From assembly GCA_009925045.1 (NCBI GenBank), contig RFQK01000075.1:1-7290 (forward strand): a DNA stretch of 7,290 bases. Reading direction: 5' to 3'. This document shows positions 1 through 7,290 of this stretch, piece after piece; the stretch's first letter is position 1; every line of letters starts with the position of its first letter. Both the position numbers and the translations under genes were made by a program. The stretch comes from Methylococcaceae bacterium (lineage in GTDB: Bacteria; Pseudomonadota; Gammaproteobacteria; Methylococcales; Methylomonadaceae). The notes under the pieces are model-generated. The model saw only the letters and a list, made by a program, of their open reading frames with translations, searched no databases and was not told the DNA's origin.

Positions 1-1878
1 TGTGTGGCTGTTTTAGAAAACGGTACAGCACGTGTAATCGAAAACAGCGAAGGTGCCCGCACCACGCCTTCCATTATTGCGTTTACTTCTGACAACGAAG
101 TCTTAGTCGGTCAATCCGCCAAACGTCAGGCGGTCACCAACCCAGAAAATACCTTATTCGCCATCAAGCGTTTGATTGGTCGTCGTTTTAAAGAAGACGC
201 GGTGCAAAAAGACATCAAAATGGTGCCTTACAAAATCATGGAAGCCAATAATGGCGACGCATGGGTAGAATGCCATGGCAAAAAAATGGCTCCACCCGAA
301 GTCTCTTCACGGGTTCTGATGAAACTGAAAAAAGACGCTGAGGCTTTTTTAGGTGAAGAAGTGACCGAAGCGGTTATTACGGTTCCGGCTTATTTCAATG
401 ATTCACAACGCCAGGCGACCAAAGATGCTGGCCGCATTGCCGGTCTGGACGTCAAACGTATTATTAACGAACCTACCGCCGCGGCTTTAGCGTTTGGTAT
501 GGACAAGCCTAAAGGCGACACCACCATTGCTGTTTATGACTTAGGTGGCGGTACCTTCGATATCTCCATTATCGAAATCAGCGAAATTGAAGGCGAACAC
601 CAATTTGAAGTATTAGCCACCAACGGTGATACCTTCTTGGGCGGTGAAGATTTTGACCTGCGCATCATCGATTTTCTGGCGAGCGAATTCAAACGCGATA
701 GCGGTATTGATCTGCATAATGATCCATTGGCATTGCAACGTCTGAAAGAAGCCGCTGAAAAAGCCAAAATCGAACTGTCTTCAGCTGAACAAACCGATGT
801 TAATCTGCCCTATATCACTGCCGATGCCACTGGTCCAAAGCACTTAAACGTAAAACTGACCCGTGCCAAACTGGAGTCACTGGTTGAGGAACTGATTGAA
901 AGAACCAAAGCGCCTTGTTTGCAAGCGATCAAAGACGCCGGTGTTTCTACTTCAAAAATTAACGACGTGATTTTGGTGGGTGGTCAAACCCGTATGCCAA
1001 AAGTTCAACAATTCGTTAAAGACATCTTTGGCAAAGAACCACGTAAAGACGTTAACCCTGACGAAGCTGTAGCGCTGGGCGCAGCTGTTCAGGCCGGTGT
1101 ACTGGGTGGTGATGTCAAAGACGTATTGTTGCTGGACGTCACGCCTCTGTCTCTGGGTATCGAAACCATGGGCGGTGTCATGACTAAACTGATTGAGAAA
1201 AACACCACCATTCCGACTAATGCTTCTCAGGTTTTCTCGACTGCAGACGATAATCAAACAGCGGTTACCATTCATGTCTTACAAGGTGAGCGCGAAGTCG
1301 CCTCGGGCAACAAATCTCTGGGCCGTTTTGATTTGCAGGACATTCCACCTGCACCACGCGGCATTCCACAAATCGAAGTGTCATTTGACATTGATGCGAA
1401 CGGTATTTTGAACGTTTCGGCCAAAGACAAAGCCACCGGCAAAAAACAATCGATTGTGATTAAAGCTTCCAGCGGCTTATCCGATGACGAAGTTGAACGC
1501 ATGATCCGTGATGCCGAAGCCCATGCTGATGAAGATCGTAAAGTAGCGGCATTAGTCTCGGCTCGTAATACAGCAGAAGGCATGATTCACGCTACCGAGA
1601 AATCACTGAAAGAACTAGGTGATCAAGTCAGTAGCGATGAGAAAGCAGCGATTGAAACCGCTATCACTGAATTGCAAGAGACGCTGAAAGGCGAAGACAA
1701 AGACGCTATTGAAGCCAAAACCAACGCCTTAACTGAATTGTCGGGCAAATTGGCTGAGCGCGTTTATGCTCAACAGGGTGCTGGAGCTGAGCAAGCTCAG
1801 TCTGCTCAATCTGAGGCAAGCGACGACCATAATGTCGTGGATGCCGAGTATGAAGAAGTGAAGGACGACAAAAAGTAA
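1..1878 (+). CDS. dnaK: Molecular chaperone DnaK (Hsp70), 5' end cut by window edge
   Basis: ATP-dependent cytosolic Hsp70 that binds unfolded peptides and works with DnaJ and GrpE. The frame is open from base 1 and begins at the Cys-Val-Ala-Val that follows the first nucleotide-binding motif, so about 14 residues including IDLGTTNS lie outside. The GTG at base 4 is an internal Val codon, not the start. In full-protein numbering, visible landmarks are [10 protein letters not shown] (about 142), the phosphate-2 loop [10 protein letters not shown] with Thr199, the adenosine motif [11 protein letters not shown] (about 337) and the interdomain linker VLLLDVTP (about 389). The substrate-binding domain and helical lid follow, and the acidic tail ends in EEVKDDKK. 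The implied full length of about 639 aa matches the 638 aa of E. coli DnaK. It ends in a double stop, TAATAA. The promoter and probably grpE lie to the left. No defect is seen. Confidence 0.98.
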   Translation, partial: CVAVLENGTARVIENSEGARTTPSIIAFTSDNEVLVGQSAKRQAVTNPENTLFAIKRLIGRRFKEDAVQKDIKMVPYKIMEANNGDAWVECHGKKMAPPEVSSRVLMKLKKDAEAFLGEEVTEAVITVPAYFNDSQRQATKDAGRIAGLDVKRIINEPTAAALAFGMDKPKGDTTIAVYDLGGGTFDISIIEISEIEGEHQFEVLATNGDTFLGGEDFDLRIIDFLASEFKRDSGIDLHNDPLALQRLKEAAEKAKIELSSAEQTDVNLPYITADATGPKHLNVKLTRAKLESLVEELIERTKAPCLQAIKDAGVSTSKINDVILVGGQTRMPKVQQFVKDIFGKEPRKDVNPDEAVALGAAVQAGVLGGDVKDVLLLDVTPLSLGIETMGGVMTKLIEKNTTIPTNASQVFSTADDNQTAVTIHVLQGEREVASGNKSLGRFDLQDIPPAPRGIPQIEVSFDIDANGILNVSAKDKATGKKQSIVIKASSGLSDDEVERMIRDAEAHADEDRKVAALVSARNTAEGMIHATEKSLKELGDQVSSDEKAAIETAITELQETLKGEDKDAIEAKTNALTELSGKLAERVYAQQGAGAEQAQSAQSEASDDHNVVDAEYEEVKDDKK

Positions 1879-1903
1879 TAAGCGTCTTGAATGGCTTTGA
1901 TCG

Positions 1904-1937
1904 GACAGGCTAGCAAATGAAAAATGAGTAGCCTGTC
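1904..1937 (+). terminator. Stem-loop just after dnaK, possible attenuator or weak terminator
   Basis: GACAGGCTA (1904-1912) pairs perfectly with TAGCCTGTC (1929-1937) around a 16-base loop, 25 bases after the dnaK stop. No run of T follows (ACGATTAAAG), so it is not a classic rho-independent terminator. It could stabilise the dnaK mRNA 3' end or partly limit readthrough into dnaJ. The pairing is seen directly; the role is inferred. Confidence 0.4.
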
Positions 1938-1967
1938 ACGATTAAAGCCTGTGATGACTGAATCTAG

Positions 1968-2011
1968 CATTTCACTACTAAGACAAGCTTAAGCTGGCTT
2001 AGTAGAAAATG
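1968..2011 (+). other. Second inverted repeat in the dnaK-dnaJ spacer
   Basis: CTACTAAG (1975-1982) pairs with CTTAGTAG (1998-2005). The stem extends outward with CATTT (1968-1972) against AAATG (2007-2011) after a small asymmetric bulge. The 15-base loop itself holds the palindrome AGCTTAAGCT. It may be an RNA processing or stabilising structure between the two chaperone genes, or a dyad in DNA. No T-run follows. The structure is visible; the function is unknown. Confidence 0.4.
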
Positions 2012-2012
2012 A

Positions 2013-2041
2013 TTGAAAGAAATGTTTAATCATCAATTAAA
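2013..2041 (+). promoter_or_regulatory. Weak candidate sigma-70 promoter for dnaJ-dapB
   Basis: TTGAAA (2013-2018) is followed after 17 bases by ATTAAA (2036-2041). The -35 is good and the -10 is poor. A better -10 word, TAGAAT (2066-2071), lacks a good -35 at the right distance. The 224-base spacer leaves room for a separate dnaJ promoter, but this could be chance. No heat-shock (sigma-32) element with a CCCCAT-like -10 was found. Confidence 0.18.
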
Positions 2042-2050
2042 GCTACTGAC

Positions 2051-2078
2051 CTGCTCCGGCATTGTTAGAATGTAGCAG
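2051..2078 (+). other. Imperfect hairpin in the dnaJ leader
   Basis: CTGCT (2051-2055) pairs with AGCAG (2074-2078), and inside it CATT (2060-2063) pairs with AATG (2069-2072), with an internal bulge and a 5-base loop. It ends 24 bases before the dnaJ ATG, so it could affect translation start, where no clear Shine-Dalgarno sequence is present. The evidence is short pairings only. Confidence 0.22.
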
Positions 2079-2102
2079 ACCCAAACCTAATCCATAGTAA
2101 AA

Positions 2103-3248
2103 ATGGCCGCAAAAGAAGACTTTTATAAACTCCTTGATCTAGGCAAAAACGCCAGCGAAGCTGAAATCAAAAAAAGCTATAAACGCATGGCGATGAAATA
2201 TCATCCGGATCGTAATAAAGATAATCCGGAAGAAGCCGAAAAAAAATTCAAAGAGATTAAAGAAGCTTACGAAATTCTCTCCGATCCGAAAAAACGGGCC
2301 GCTTATGATCAATTCGGTCATGCAGGTGTTGATTCGTCTATGGGTGGTGGCCGAGGTGGTTTCGGCGGCGCCGAGAATTTCAGCGATATCTTTGGCGATG
2401 TATTTGGTGACATATTTGGTGGCGGCAGCCGGGGTGGCCAACGCAGTAACGTCCAACGAGGTTCGGACGTACTCTACAATCTAGAATTGACACTCGAAGA
2501 AGCTGTTGGCGGTACCGAAACCACCCTCAAAGTTCCCGTTATGGTGAGCTGCGGTGAATGTAACGGTACTGGTGCCAAAAAAGGCAGTACACCAGTCAGT
2601 TGTTCAACCTGTCATGGGCATGGACAGGTTCGCATGCAACAAGGCTTTTTCTCCGTTCAACAAACTTGTCCGACTTGCCACGGTTCAGGCAAACAAATTA
2701 AAGATCCTTGCCACAAATGTCACGGCCAGGGTCGGGTTAAAGAAACCAAAACCTTATCGGTTAAAGTGCCTGCAGGTGTCGATACCGGTGATAGGATTCG
2801 CTTGTCTGGCGAAGGTGAAGCCGGCATTAACGGTGGACCAAGCGGTGATTTATACGTTCAGGTCAAAGTTAAAGAGCACAGTATCTTTACCCGTGATGGC
2901 GCAAATTTATACTGCGAAGTACCGATTAGTTATCCAACCGCTTGTTTGGGCGGTGACATCGAGGTACCCACTTTAGATGGCAAAGTCATGCTTAAAATCC
3001 CCGCTGAAACCCAAACCGGCAAGCTGTTTCGCTTGCGAGGTAAAGGCGTAAAACCGGTGCGTGGTGGAGCTGTCGGCGATTTATTGTGTCGGGTACAACT
3101 GGAAACGCCGGTTCATTTGACCAAAGAACAACGGGAATTGATTGAAAAGCTGGCCGAATCCCTGAGTGGTGGTGGCAAAAAGCACAGTCCACAAGAGCAC
3201 GGTTTCATGGACGGTGTGAAAAGCTTTTTTGACAAATTAACAGGATAA
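2103..3248 (+). CDS. dnaJ: Co-chaperone DnaJ (Hsp40, class A)
   Basis: Cytosolic Hsp40 that delivers unfolded proteins to DnaK and stimulates its ATPase. At 381 aa it has the full class A layout. The J domain spans about 5-70 with the HPD tripeptide at 34-36. A Gly/Phe-rich region at about 72-120 carries repeated DIFGD-type motifs. Four CxxCxGxG zinc-binding repeats start at Cys150 (CGECNGTG), Cys167 (CSTCHGHG), Cys189 (CPTCHGSG) and Cys203 (CHKCHGQG), and the C-terminal substrate-binding domains follow. The ATG is chosen because [11 protein letters not shown] aligns with the usual DnaJ N-terminus. The bases before it (CCATAGTAAAA) hold no good Shine-Dalgarno sequence, which is unusual for an abundant protein. 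It follows dnaK by 224 bases and dapB starts 3 bases after its stop. It appears intact. Confidence 0.98.
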   Translation: MAAKEDFYKLLDLGKNASEAEIKKSYKRMAMKYHPDRNKDNPEEAEKKFKEIKEAYEILSDPKKRAAYDQFGHAGVDSSMGGGRGGFGGAENFSDIFGDVFGDIFGGGSRGGQRSNVQRGSDVLYNLELTLEEAVGGTETTLKVPVMVSCGECNGTGAKKGSTPVSCSTCHGHGQVRMQQGFFSVQQTCPTCHGSGKQIKDPCHKCHGQGRVKETKTLSVKVPAGVDTGDRIRLSGEGEAGINGGPSGDLYVQVKVKEHSIFTRDGANLYCEVPISYPTACLGGDIEVPTLDGKVMLKIPAETQTGKLFRLRGKGVKPVRGGAVGDLLCRVQLETPVHLTKEQRELIEKLAESLSGGGKKHSPQEHGFMDGVKSFFDKLTG

Positions 3249-4055
<807 letters not shown>

Positions 4056-4061
4056 ACAAGC

Positions 4062-4109
4062 ATAAAGGGGCCAGGCTCAATTAATTAAAAATGAGCCTGG
4101 CCCCTTTAT
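4062..4109. repeat. Perfect 18-bp palindrome; REP/RAYT-like element and likely two-way terminator
   Basis: Arm 4062-4079 (ATAAAGGGGCCAGGCTCA) is the exact reverse complement of arm 4092-4109. The loop of 12 bases (4080-4091) is pure A/T and contains AATTAATT. The RNA hairpin would be very stable. On the + strand it runs into TTTATTT, and on the - strand into TTTATGCTTGTTTATT, so it could end both dapB and nir transcripts. Its form, with an AAAGGGG(C/T)CAG core followed by an AT-rich centre, resembles palindromes I know from REP-associated tyrosine transposase (IS200-like) elements. That assignment is from memory. No transposase is in the window. Its right edge touches the nirJ stop codon. Confidence 0.75.
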
Positions 4110-5058
4110 TTAGATCAGATAACACCCCGGGTCTTCGGCCCAAAAATCACCTGTTAATTGATGGGCGCGCACACGGGTATTGCCGTTACAGATGCTTTGA
4201 TAAGCACAGTCACCACATCGACCTTTCAGGGGTCTTGGTGAAGACTTTAAACCCGCCATCAAAGGATCGGTTTGATCTTGCCAGATTTCTGAAAAAGGCC
4301 TGTCTCGGACACTCCCCAGATTGTAATGCCACCAAAAAGTATCAGGGTGAACATTGCCGAGATTATCGATATTCGCCACATTGACAATCCATCACCTCGC
4401 GGGTCAGACGATGTTCCGCATCATTTTCACGATTACGATTGCCACGACCGCCATAATTAAGATGCGACAAATAAAACTTATCGATGTCCTCAGCATCCAT
4501 CAAATCGAGTAAGGCGGCAAAATCATGGGCATTCTCTTGCGTCAGAGTAAAGCGTATTCCGGCCTTAATACCATGTTCTCGTAATAAGCGAATACCGGCT
4601 ATGGAGGCTGCAAATGAACCGGGTTTCTGGCGAAATTGGTCATGTGCTTGCTGCAAACCATCCAGACTCACCCCAATATATTGATAGCCAATTGAGGCAA
4701 TTTCAGCAATGTTATCGGGCGTAATCAGCGTGCCATTGGAGGATAAGGCCACATAAAAGCCTAGCTGTTTGGCGCGACGGGAAATTGCAAAAATATCCGG
4801 GTGCAACAAAGGTTCACCACCCGACAGAATCAGCACCGGCACTTTAAACTGTTTTAAGTCATCCATGACAGCGTAAATTTCAGGCGTACTCAATTCACCC
4901 GGAAAATCAATATCCGCCGAGGTGGTATAGCAATGCTTACACGTTAAATTACAGCGACGGATCAAATTCCAGATCACCACCGGCCCCGAGGGTCGGCGGG
5001 CGGGAGCCAAGGGCTTGGGATGCGCCAGTTCATGCATATATTGGCTTAAACGAAACAT
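4110..5058 (-). pseudogene. nirJ: Heme d1 radical SAM enzyme NirJ, broken by an internal deletion and frameshift
   Basis: NirJ is a cytosolic radical SAM enzyme that removes two propionate side chains during heme d1 synthesis. The 5' part (5058 down to 4363, 231 codons) starts MFRLSQYMHEL and has the iron-sulfur motif CNLTCKHC (Cys36, 40, 43), the SAM motif GGEP (80-83) and the NirJ-typical FYLSHLNYGGRGNRNR. It matches the family up to TREVMD, then reads seven foreign residues to a stop. The 3' part resumes one frame over at [10 protein letters not shown] and carries the SPASM-type cluster cysteines in [12 protein letters not shown] and DPGCYL, ending at 4110. Compared with intact NirJ (about 385-390 aa), some 58-60 residues are missing at the join. 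The 5' part starts 3 bases after nirH. The 3' end stops at CYLI where relatives run a few residues further. Confidence 0.88.
4377..4392 (-). other. Deletion scar and frame switch inside nirJ
   Basis: On the - strand the sequence runs ATGGATTGTCAATGTG. ATG GAT encodes Met-Asp, the last residues that fit the NirJ helix. The continuing family sequence (Val-Asn-Val-Ala-Asn) is read from GTC AAT GTG, offset by one base. The missing stretch must therefore be two more than a multiple of three in length, roughly 170-180 bases. No insertion sequence or obvious repeat marks the join. A GAGGTGAT stretch (4398-4391) lies 11 bases before the in-frame GTG at 4379, which leaves a slim chance of restart and a separate C-terminal peptide. 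Confidence 0.7.
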
Positions 5059-5061
5059 TGC

Positions 5062-5544
5062 TTAACTCGCAATCCGCAAACCGGTCTTTTTCAAAATCCG
5101 ACTGCTATACAAAACCTGATGACTACGCACATGACCCTCAAGCACTTCCCCTACTCTTAGAATCTGGGTATCCGCATCCGCGGCAGTTTTAGCATGAATC
5201 ATGGCAAACAAGTTATAAGGCCAGTCAGGCAAATGTCGGGGCCGCTGATAACAATGACTCACAAAAGGCAGTGCCGCAACCAATTCTCCCAACTGATCAA
5301 CCACTGCATCTTCGACATCCCAGACTGTCATACCATTAAAGCCATAACCCAGTTTATAGTGATTGGGAACCGCAGCGATACGACGAATCACCCCCTGATC
5401 TTGCATGCTTCGAAAACGTTGCATCACTTCATCTGCACTGATTGCTAGTTGTTCCGCCAGCTGATGATACGGCTGATCTGTGAGGGGTAAGCCGTTCTGC
5501 GTCAGGACAATCAACTGACGGTCAATGACATCTAATTCCATCAT
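5062..5544 (-). CDS. nirH: Siroheme decarboxylase subunit NirH
   Basis: One of four related subunits (NirD, L, G, H) that decarboxylate siroheme to 12,18-didecarboxysiroheme in the cytosol, an early step to heme d1. The 160-aa protein has the AsnC/Lrp-like layout: a degenerate N-terminal helix-turn-helix (about 5-55) and a C-terminal alpha/beta domain with CYQRPRHLPDWPYNLFAMIH (98-117). The ending LYSSRILKKTGLR (145-157) is characteristic of NirH and separates it from NirL. The start ATG overlaps the nirG stop as TGATG. GGAAG four bases upstream supports this ATG or the next codon, which is also ATG. The stop lies 3 bases before nirJ. Despite the helix-turn-helix ancestry it is an enzyme subunit, not expected to be a regulator. 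Confidence 0.92.
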   Translation of the reverse strand: MMELDVIDRQLIVLTQNGLPLTDQPYHQLAEQLAISADEVMQRFRSMQDQGVIRRIAAVPNHYKLGYGFNGMTVWDVEDAVVDQLGELVAALPFVSHCYQRPRHLPDWPYNLFAMIHAKTAADADTQILRVGEVLEGHVRSHQVLYSSRILKKTGLRIAS

Positions 5545-5987
5545 CAGGCTTCCAGTTGTAAACCGACATAATATTCGCGGATTTTTGGCATATTTAAGAC
5601 TTTTAAACCCGTTTTGGCCTCAATGGCCGATAAGACGGCAGCCACTTGTTCCGGACGTTCGGTTGCCACCACAAACCACATATTCAAACTATGGTCACGG
5701 GCATAATTATGCGCCACTTCGGGAAAAGCATTCACCAGTTCACTTACTTCCTCAAAACGTGACTCCGGTACCTGTAGAGCGGCCAGTGTTAAAGCCCCGC
5801 CCATTTGCTCAGCATGGAACAAAGGTCCGAAACGACTTAAGACACCGCTATCGAGCAAACTCTGTAAGCGCTGCAATAATTCAGCAACCGGAATACCTAA
5901 TGATGCAGCCACTTGCGCATAAGGCTGCTCACAAATTGGAAAACCTTGTTGTAGCTGATTAATGATGCGTTTGTCCAACTCATCCAT
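5544..5987 (-). CDS. nirG: Siroheme decarboxylase subunit NirG
   Basis: Subunit of the NirDLGH siroheme decarboxylase. The 147-aa protein starts MDELDKRIINQLQQGFP, as relatives do. An upstream in-frame ATG at 6056 would add 23 unrelated residues read from inside nirL, so it was not used. It has an AsnC/Lrp-like N-terminal helical region, LLDSGVLSRFGP (45-55), and the signature HNYARDHSLNMWFV (93-106) shared with NirD. It ends in PKIREYYVGLQLEA, typical of NirG. The start overlaps the nirL stop by 8 bases (ATGGATGA), with a G-rich AGGGGGA about 10 bases upstream as a loosely placed ribosome site. The end overlaps nirH by one base. It appears intact and is probably translated by coupling. Confidence 0.92.
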   Translation of the reverse strand: MDELDKRIINQLQQGFPICEQPYAQVAASLGIPVAELLQRLQSLLDSGVLSRFGPLFHAEQMGGALTLAALQVPESRFEEVSELVNAFPEVAHNYARDHSLNMWFVVATERPEQVAAVLSAIEAKTGLKVLNMPKIREYYVGLQLEA

Positions 5988-6471
5988 GCAACGACTGTCC
6001 CCCTGGGTACCAGGCACCTCGTTGTTTAAAACAGCGACGGCTGAATAGTATTTCACTCATAAAATCCCCTAGACCACACTGCTGCTGCAGCCTCTGCCAA
6101 TGTGCTTCTACCATGGCACGATCTTTACCGTGGATCATACAATAAAGGTTGTAGGGCCAACGTTCACCTTGACGGGGACGCTGATAACACAGATTAACGA
6201 CCGGTTCAGCACTGAGCTTTTTGCCCAATTCAACCACCCGTTCATCCGGTACATTCACAACAATCATCGCATTAGCCTTGTAGCCCAAGGGTCGATGTTT
6301 AACAATAACGCCCCAACGTTTGATTACACCTTGTTGACGAAGCGCCTGCAACCGTTCTAGCAATTGGGCTTCACTAATCAGCAACTCATCGGCAATTGCT
6401 TGATAGGGTCTTGAGCAAATCGGTAAACCGTTCTGCACCGCCAACAAAATGTGCTCATCCAAACTCAGCAT
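5980..6471 (-). CDS. nirL: Siroheme decarboxylase subunit NirL
   Basis: Subunit of the NirDLGH siroheme decarboxylase. From the chosen start the 163-aa protein reads MLSLDEHILLAVQNGLPICSR. It shows the AsnC/Lrp-like helical region, KRWGVIVKHRPLGYKANAM (51-69), the class motif CYQRPRQGERWPYNLYCMIHG (95-115) shared with NirH, and the NirL ending LFSRRCFKQRGAWYP (142-156). Two adjacent ATG codons (6474 and 6471) are possible. GGAA lies 7 bases before the second, which I prefer, but the difference is one residue. A longer frame upstream to 6567 would add a hydrophobic stretch that is only the antiphase reading of nirD, so it was rejected. It overlaps nirD by 17 bases and nirG by 8. Confidence 0.92.
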   Translation of the reverse strand: MLSLDEHILLAVQNGLPICSRPYQAIADELLISEAQLLERLQALRQQGVIKRWGVIVKHRPLGYKANAMIVVNVPDERVVELGKKLSAEPVVNLCYQRPRQGERWPYNLYCMIHGKDRAMVEAHWQRLQQQCGLGDFMSEILFSRRCFKQRGAWYPGGQSLHG

Positions 6472-6922
6472 CATTCCATTCCAGTTGAAAACCCAGATTA
6501 ATATAAAAATCAGCCAGCATAGGCAAACGCATAGCGTTATACCCAGAACGCTGTTCAATTTCAGCAACTAAATCAAGCAAACGGCTTTCATCTTCAGCCA
6601 TCAACACAAACCAGAGATTAACGGCATTCTCACGTTCATAATTGTGATTGACATTTGGGTAACTACTCACCAAATCCGCCACTGTTTCCAAATCCTCCTC
6701 ATTCACGGCCATGGCGACTAAGGCACTCGCACCTAAATGATTCGGTGTGATCACCGGCCCAATGCGACTGATAATTTGTTGATCGGCGAATTGTTGATAA
6801 GCCTTAATCACCACTTCTTCCCGGGTCGACAATGCTTCAGCTATTTGCAAAAACGGTCTTTCAGTGAGTGGAAACTCCTGCTGATAATCATTCAGCAATT
6901 GTTTTTCCAGCGCTGTTAACAC
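6455..6922 (-). CDS. nirD: Siroheme decarboxylase subunit NirD
   Basis: Subunit of the NirDLGH siroheme decarboxylase, acting on siroheme early in heme d1 synthesis. The 155-aa protein begins at a GTG that directly follows the nirF stop (TGAGTG, no gap), so translation is probably coupled. It has the AsnC/Lrp-like N-terminal helices (about 3-55), IISRIGPVITPNHLGAS (50-66) and the class motif HNYERENAVNLWFV (93-106), ending near YINLGFQLEW. In NirG of this operon, and in relatives I recall, the motif reads HNYxRxH; here the second His is Asn99. The final DAEFG comes from the 17-base overlap with nirL. NirD and NirL are fused in some bacteria but separate here. It appears intact. Confidence 0.91.
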   Translation of the reverse strand: MLTALEKQLLNDYQQEFPLTERPFLQIAEALSTREEVVIKAYQQFADQQIISRIGPVITPNHLGASALVAMAVNEEDLETVADLVSSYPNVNHNYERENAVNLWFVLMAEDESRLLDLVAEIEQRSGYNAMRLPMLADFYINLGFQLEWNDAEFG

Positions 6923-7290
6923 TCAAAGACCCAATTTATGCGCACGGTGACTAAAAAATATGCCACTGGGTTTATGCGCCGGTAATTCAGCGGTCGGTTC
7001 CAAGGTTTCGGTAGCATAGACTTTAACCTTATCATCATCGCGCACCGCCATCCAGACCGCTTCGCCGCGTGGCGTGAATTCCATGTGCAGCACGGCTTTA
7101 CCTGGCTCCAGGGTTTTGATGACGGCCAAGTCTTTAACGTCAATCACCTGTACTTTGTGGTTATCCGGAAAAGCAAAATTCACCCAGACCTGGCGTCCAT
7201 CTGGCCTGGACATCACAAACACCGGCTGACCAGCGACAGGAATCCTTTGCACTAATTGCCAATTTTTCTGATCAATGACTAATACCTCAT
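6923..7290 (-). CDS. nirF: Heme d1 biosynthesis protein NirF, C-terminal part only
   Basis: NirF is an eight-bladed beta-propeller protein, periplasmic or a lipoprotein in the species studied, needed late in heme d1 assembly. Its exact reaction is not settled, as far as I know. The frame is open to the window edge. The 121 visible residues start EVLVIDQKNWQLVQRIP and include propeller-blade repeats (VWVNFAFPDNHKVQVIDV, then VLHMEFTPRGEAVWMAVRD), ending KPSGIFFSHRAHKLGL, a close match to the NirF C-terminus. The internal GTG at 7252 is not a start. Full NirF is about 390 aa, so roughly 270 residues, with any signal peptide, lie to the right. Its TGA abuts the nirD GTG. Neither nirS nor nirC is in view. 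Confidence 0.93.
   Translation of the reverse strand, partial: EVLVIDQKNWQLVQRIPVAGQPVFVMSRPDGRQVWVNFAFPDNHKVQVIDVKDLAVIKTLEPGKAVLHMEFTPRGEAVWMAVRDDDKVKVYATETLEPTAELPAHKPSGIFFSHRAHKLGL

Noticed and set aside
4..6. GTG as the start of dnaK
   Set aside because: The frame is open to base 1 and the reading CVAVLENG matches DnaK residue 15 onward, so the gene is cut by the window edge.
1886..1905. CTTGAA as a sigma-32 heat-shock -35 after dnaK
   Set aside because: No CCCCAT-like -10 lies at the expected distance.
4091..4384. Plus-strand open frame of 97 codons across the end of nirJ
   Set aside because: It starts inside the palindrome and is the antisense shadow of the NirJ C-terminal part, which has clear family motifs.
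4363..4392. Programmed frameshift in nirJ
   Set aside because: There is no slippery run at the join, and frame change alone would not restore the roughly 60 missing residues.
5988..6056. Longer NirG start at 6056
   Set aside because: The extra 23 residues come from inside nirL and do not resemble NirG; MDELDKR is the family N-terminus.
6475..6567. Hydrophobic N-terminal extension of NirL that could be a membrane anchor
   Set aside because: This stretch is nirD read in another frame; NirL relatives start near MLSLDEH, and ATG codons lie there with a nearby GGAA.
5062..6922. NirD/L/G/H as Lrp/AsnC transcription regulators
   Set aside because: The helix-turn-helix resemblance is ancestral; the motifs and the nir operon setting identify them as siroheme decarboxylase subunits.

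Overview
The window looks like part of a gammaproteobacterial chromosome. The DnaK, DnaJ and DapB proteins are close to enterobacterial and pseudomonad types, and dnaK-dnaJ-dapB is a known gammaproteobacterial gene order. Protein style and moderate GC would fit a Methylococcales-like methanotroph, but that placement is an impression and not a result.

Left part (1-4055, + strand): the chaperone gene dnaK, missing only its first codons at the window edge; a 224-base spacer with several inverted repeats; dnaJ; and, 3 bases later, dapB of lysine/diaminopimelate synthesis. All three look intact.

Middle (4056-4109): the short space between two convergent transcription units is almost filled by a perfect 18-bp inverted repeat. 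It can act as a two-way terminator and resembles the palindromes linked to REP-associated (RAYT, IS200-like) transposases.

Right part (4110-7290, - strand): a compact heme d1 biosynthesis operon, read right to left as nirF (partial), nirD, nirL, nirG, nirH, nirJ. Heme d1 is the cofactor of cytochrome cd1 nitrite reductase (NirS). NirD, NirL, NirG and NirH together make the siroheme decarboxylase, NirJ is the radical SAM enzyme that acts next, and NirF acts late on the periplasmic side. Neighbouring genes overlap or abut, apart from 3 bases between nirH and nirJ, so they form one transcription and translation unit. The nirS structural gene, nirE, nirN and the operon promoter are not in the window.

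The most notable point is that nirJ is broken. About 58-60 codons between the radical SAM core and the C-terminal cluster domain are missing, and the reading frame shifts at the scar, while every other nir gene present is open. The palindrome touches the nirJ stop codon and may also have trimmed the protein's last residues. I see no wholly new system. The window shows a known denitrification cofactor operon apparently caught early in decay, or split by an assembly error.
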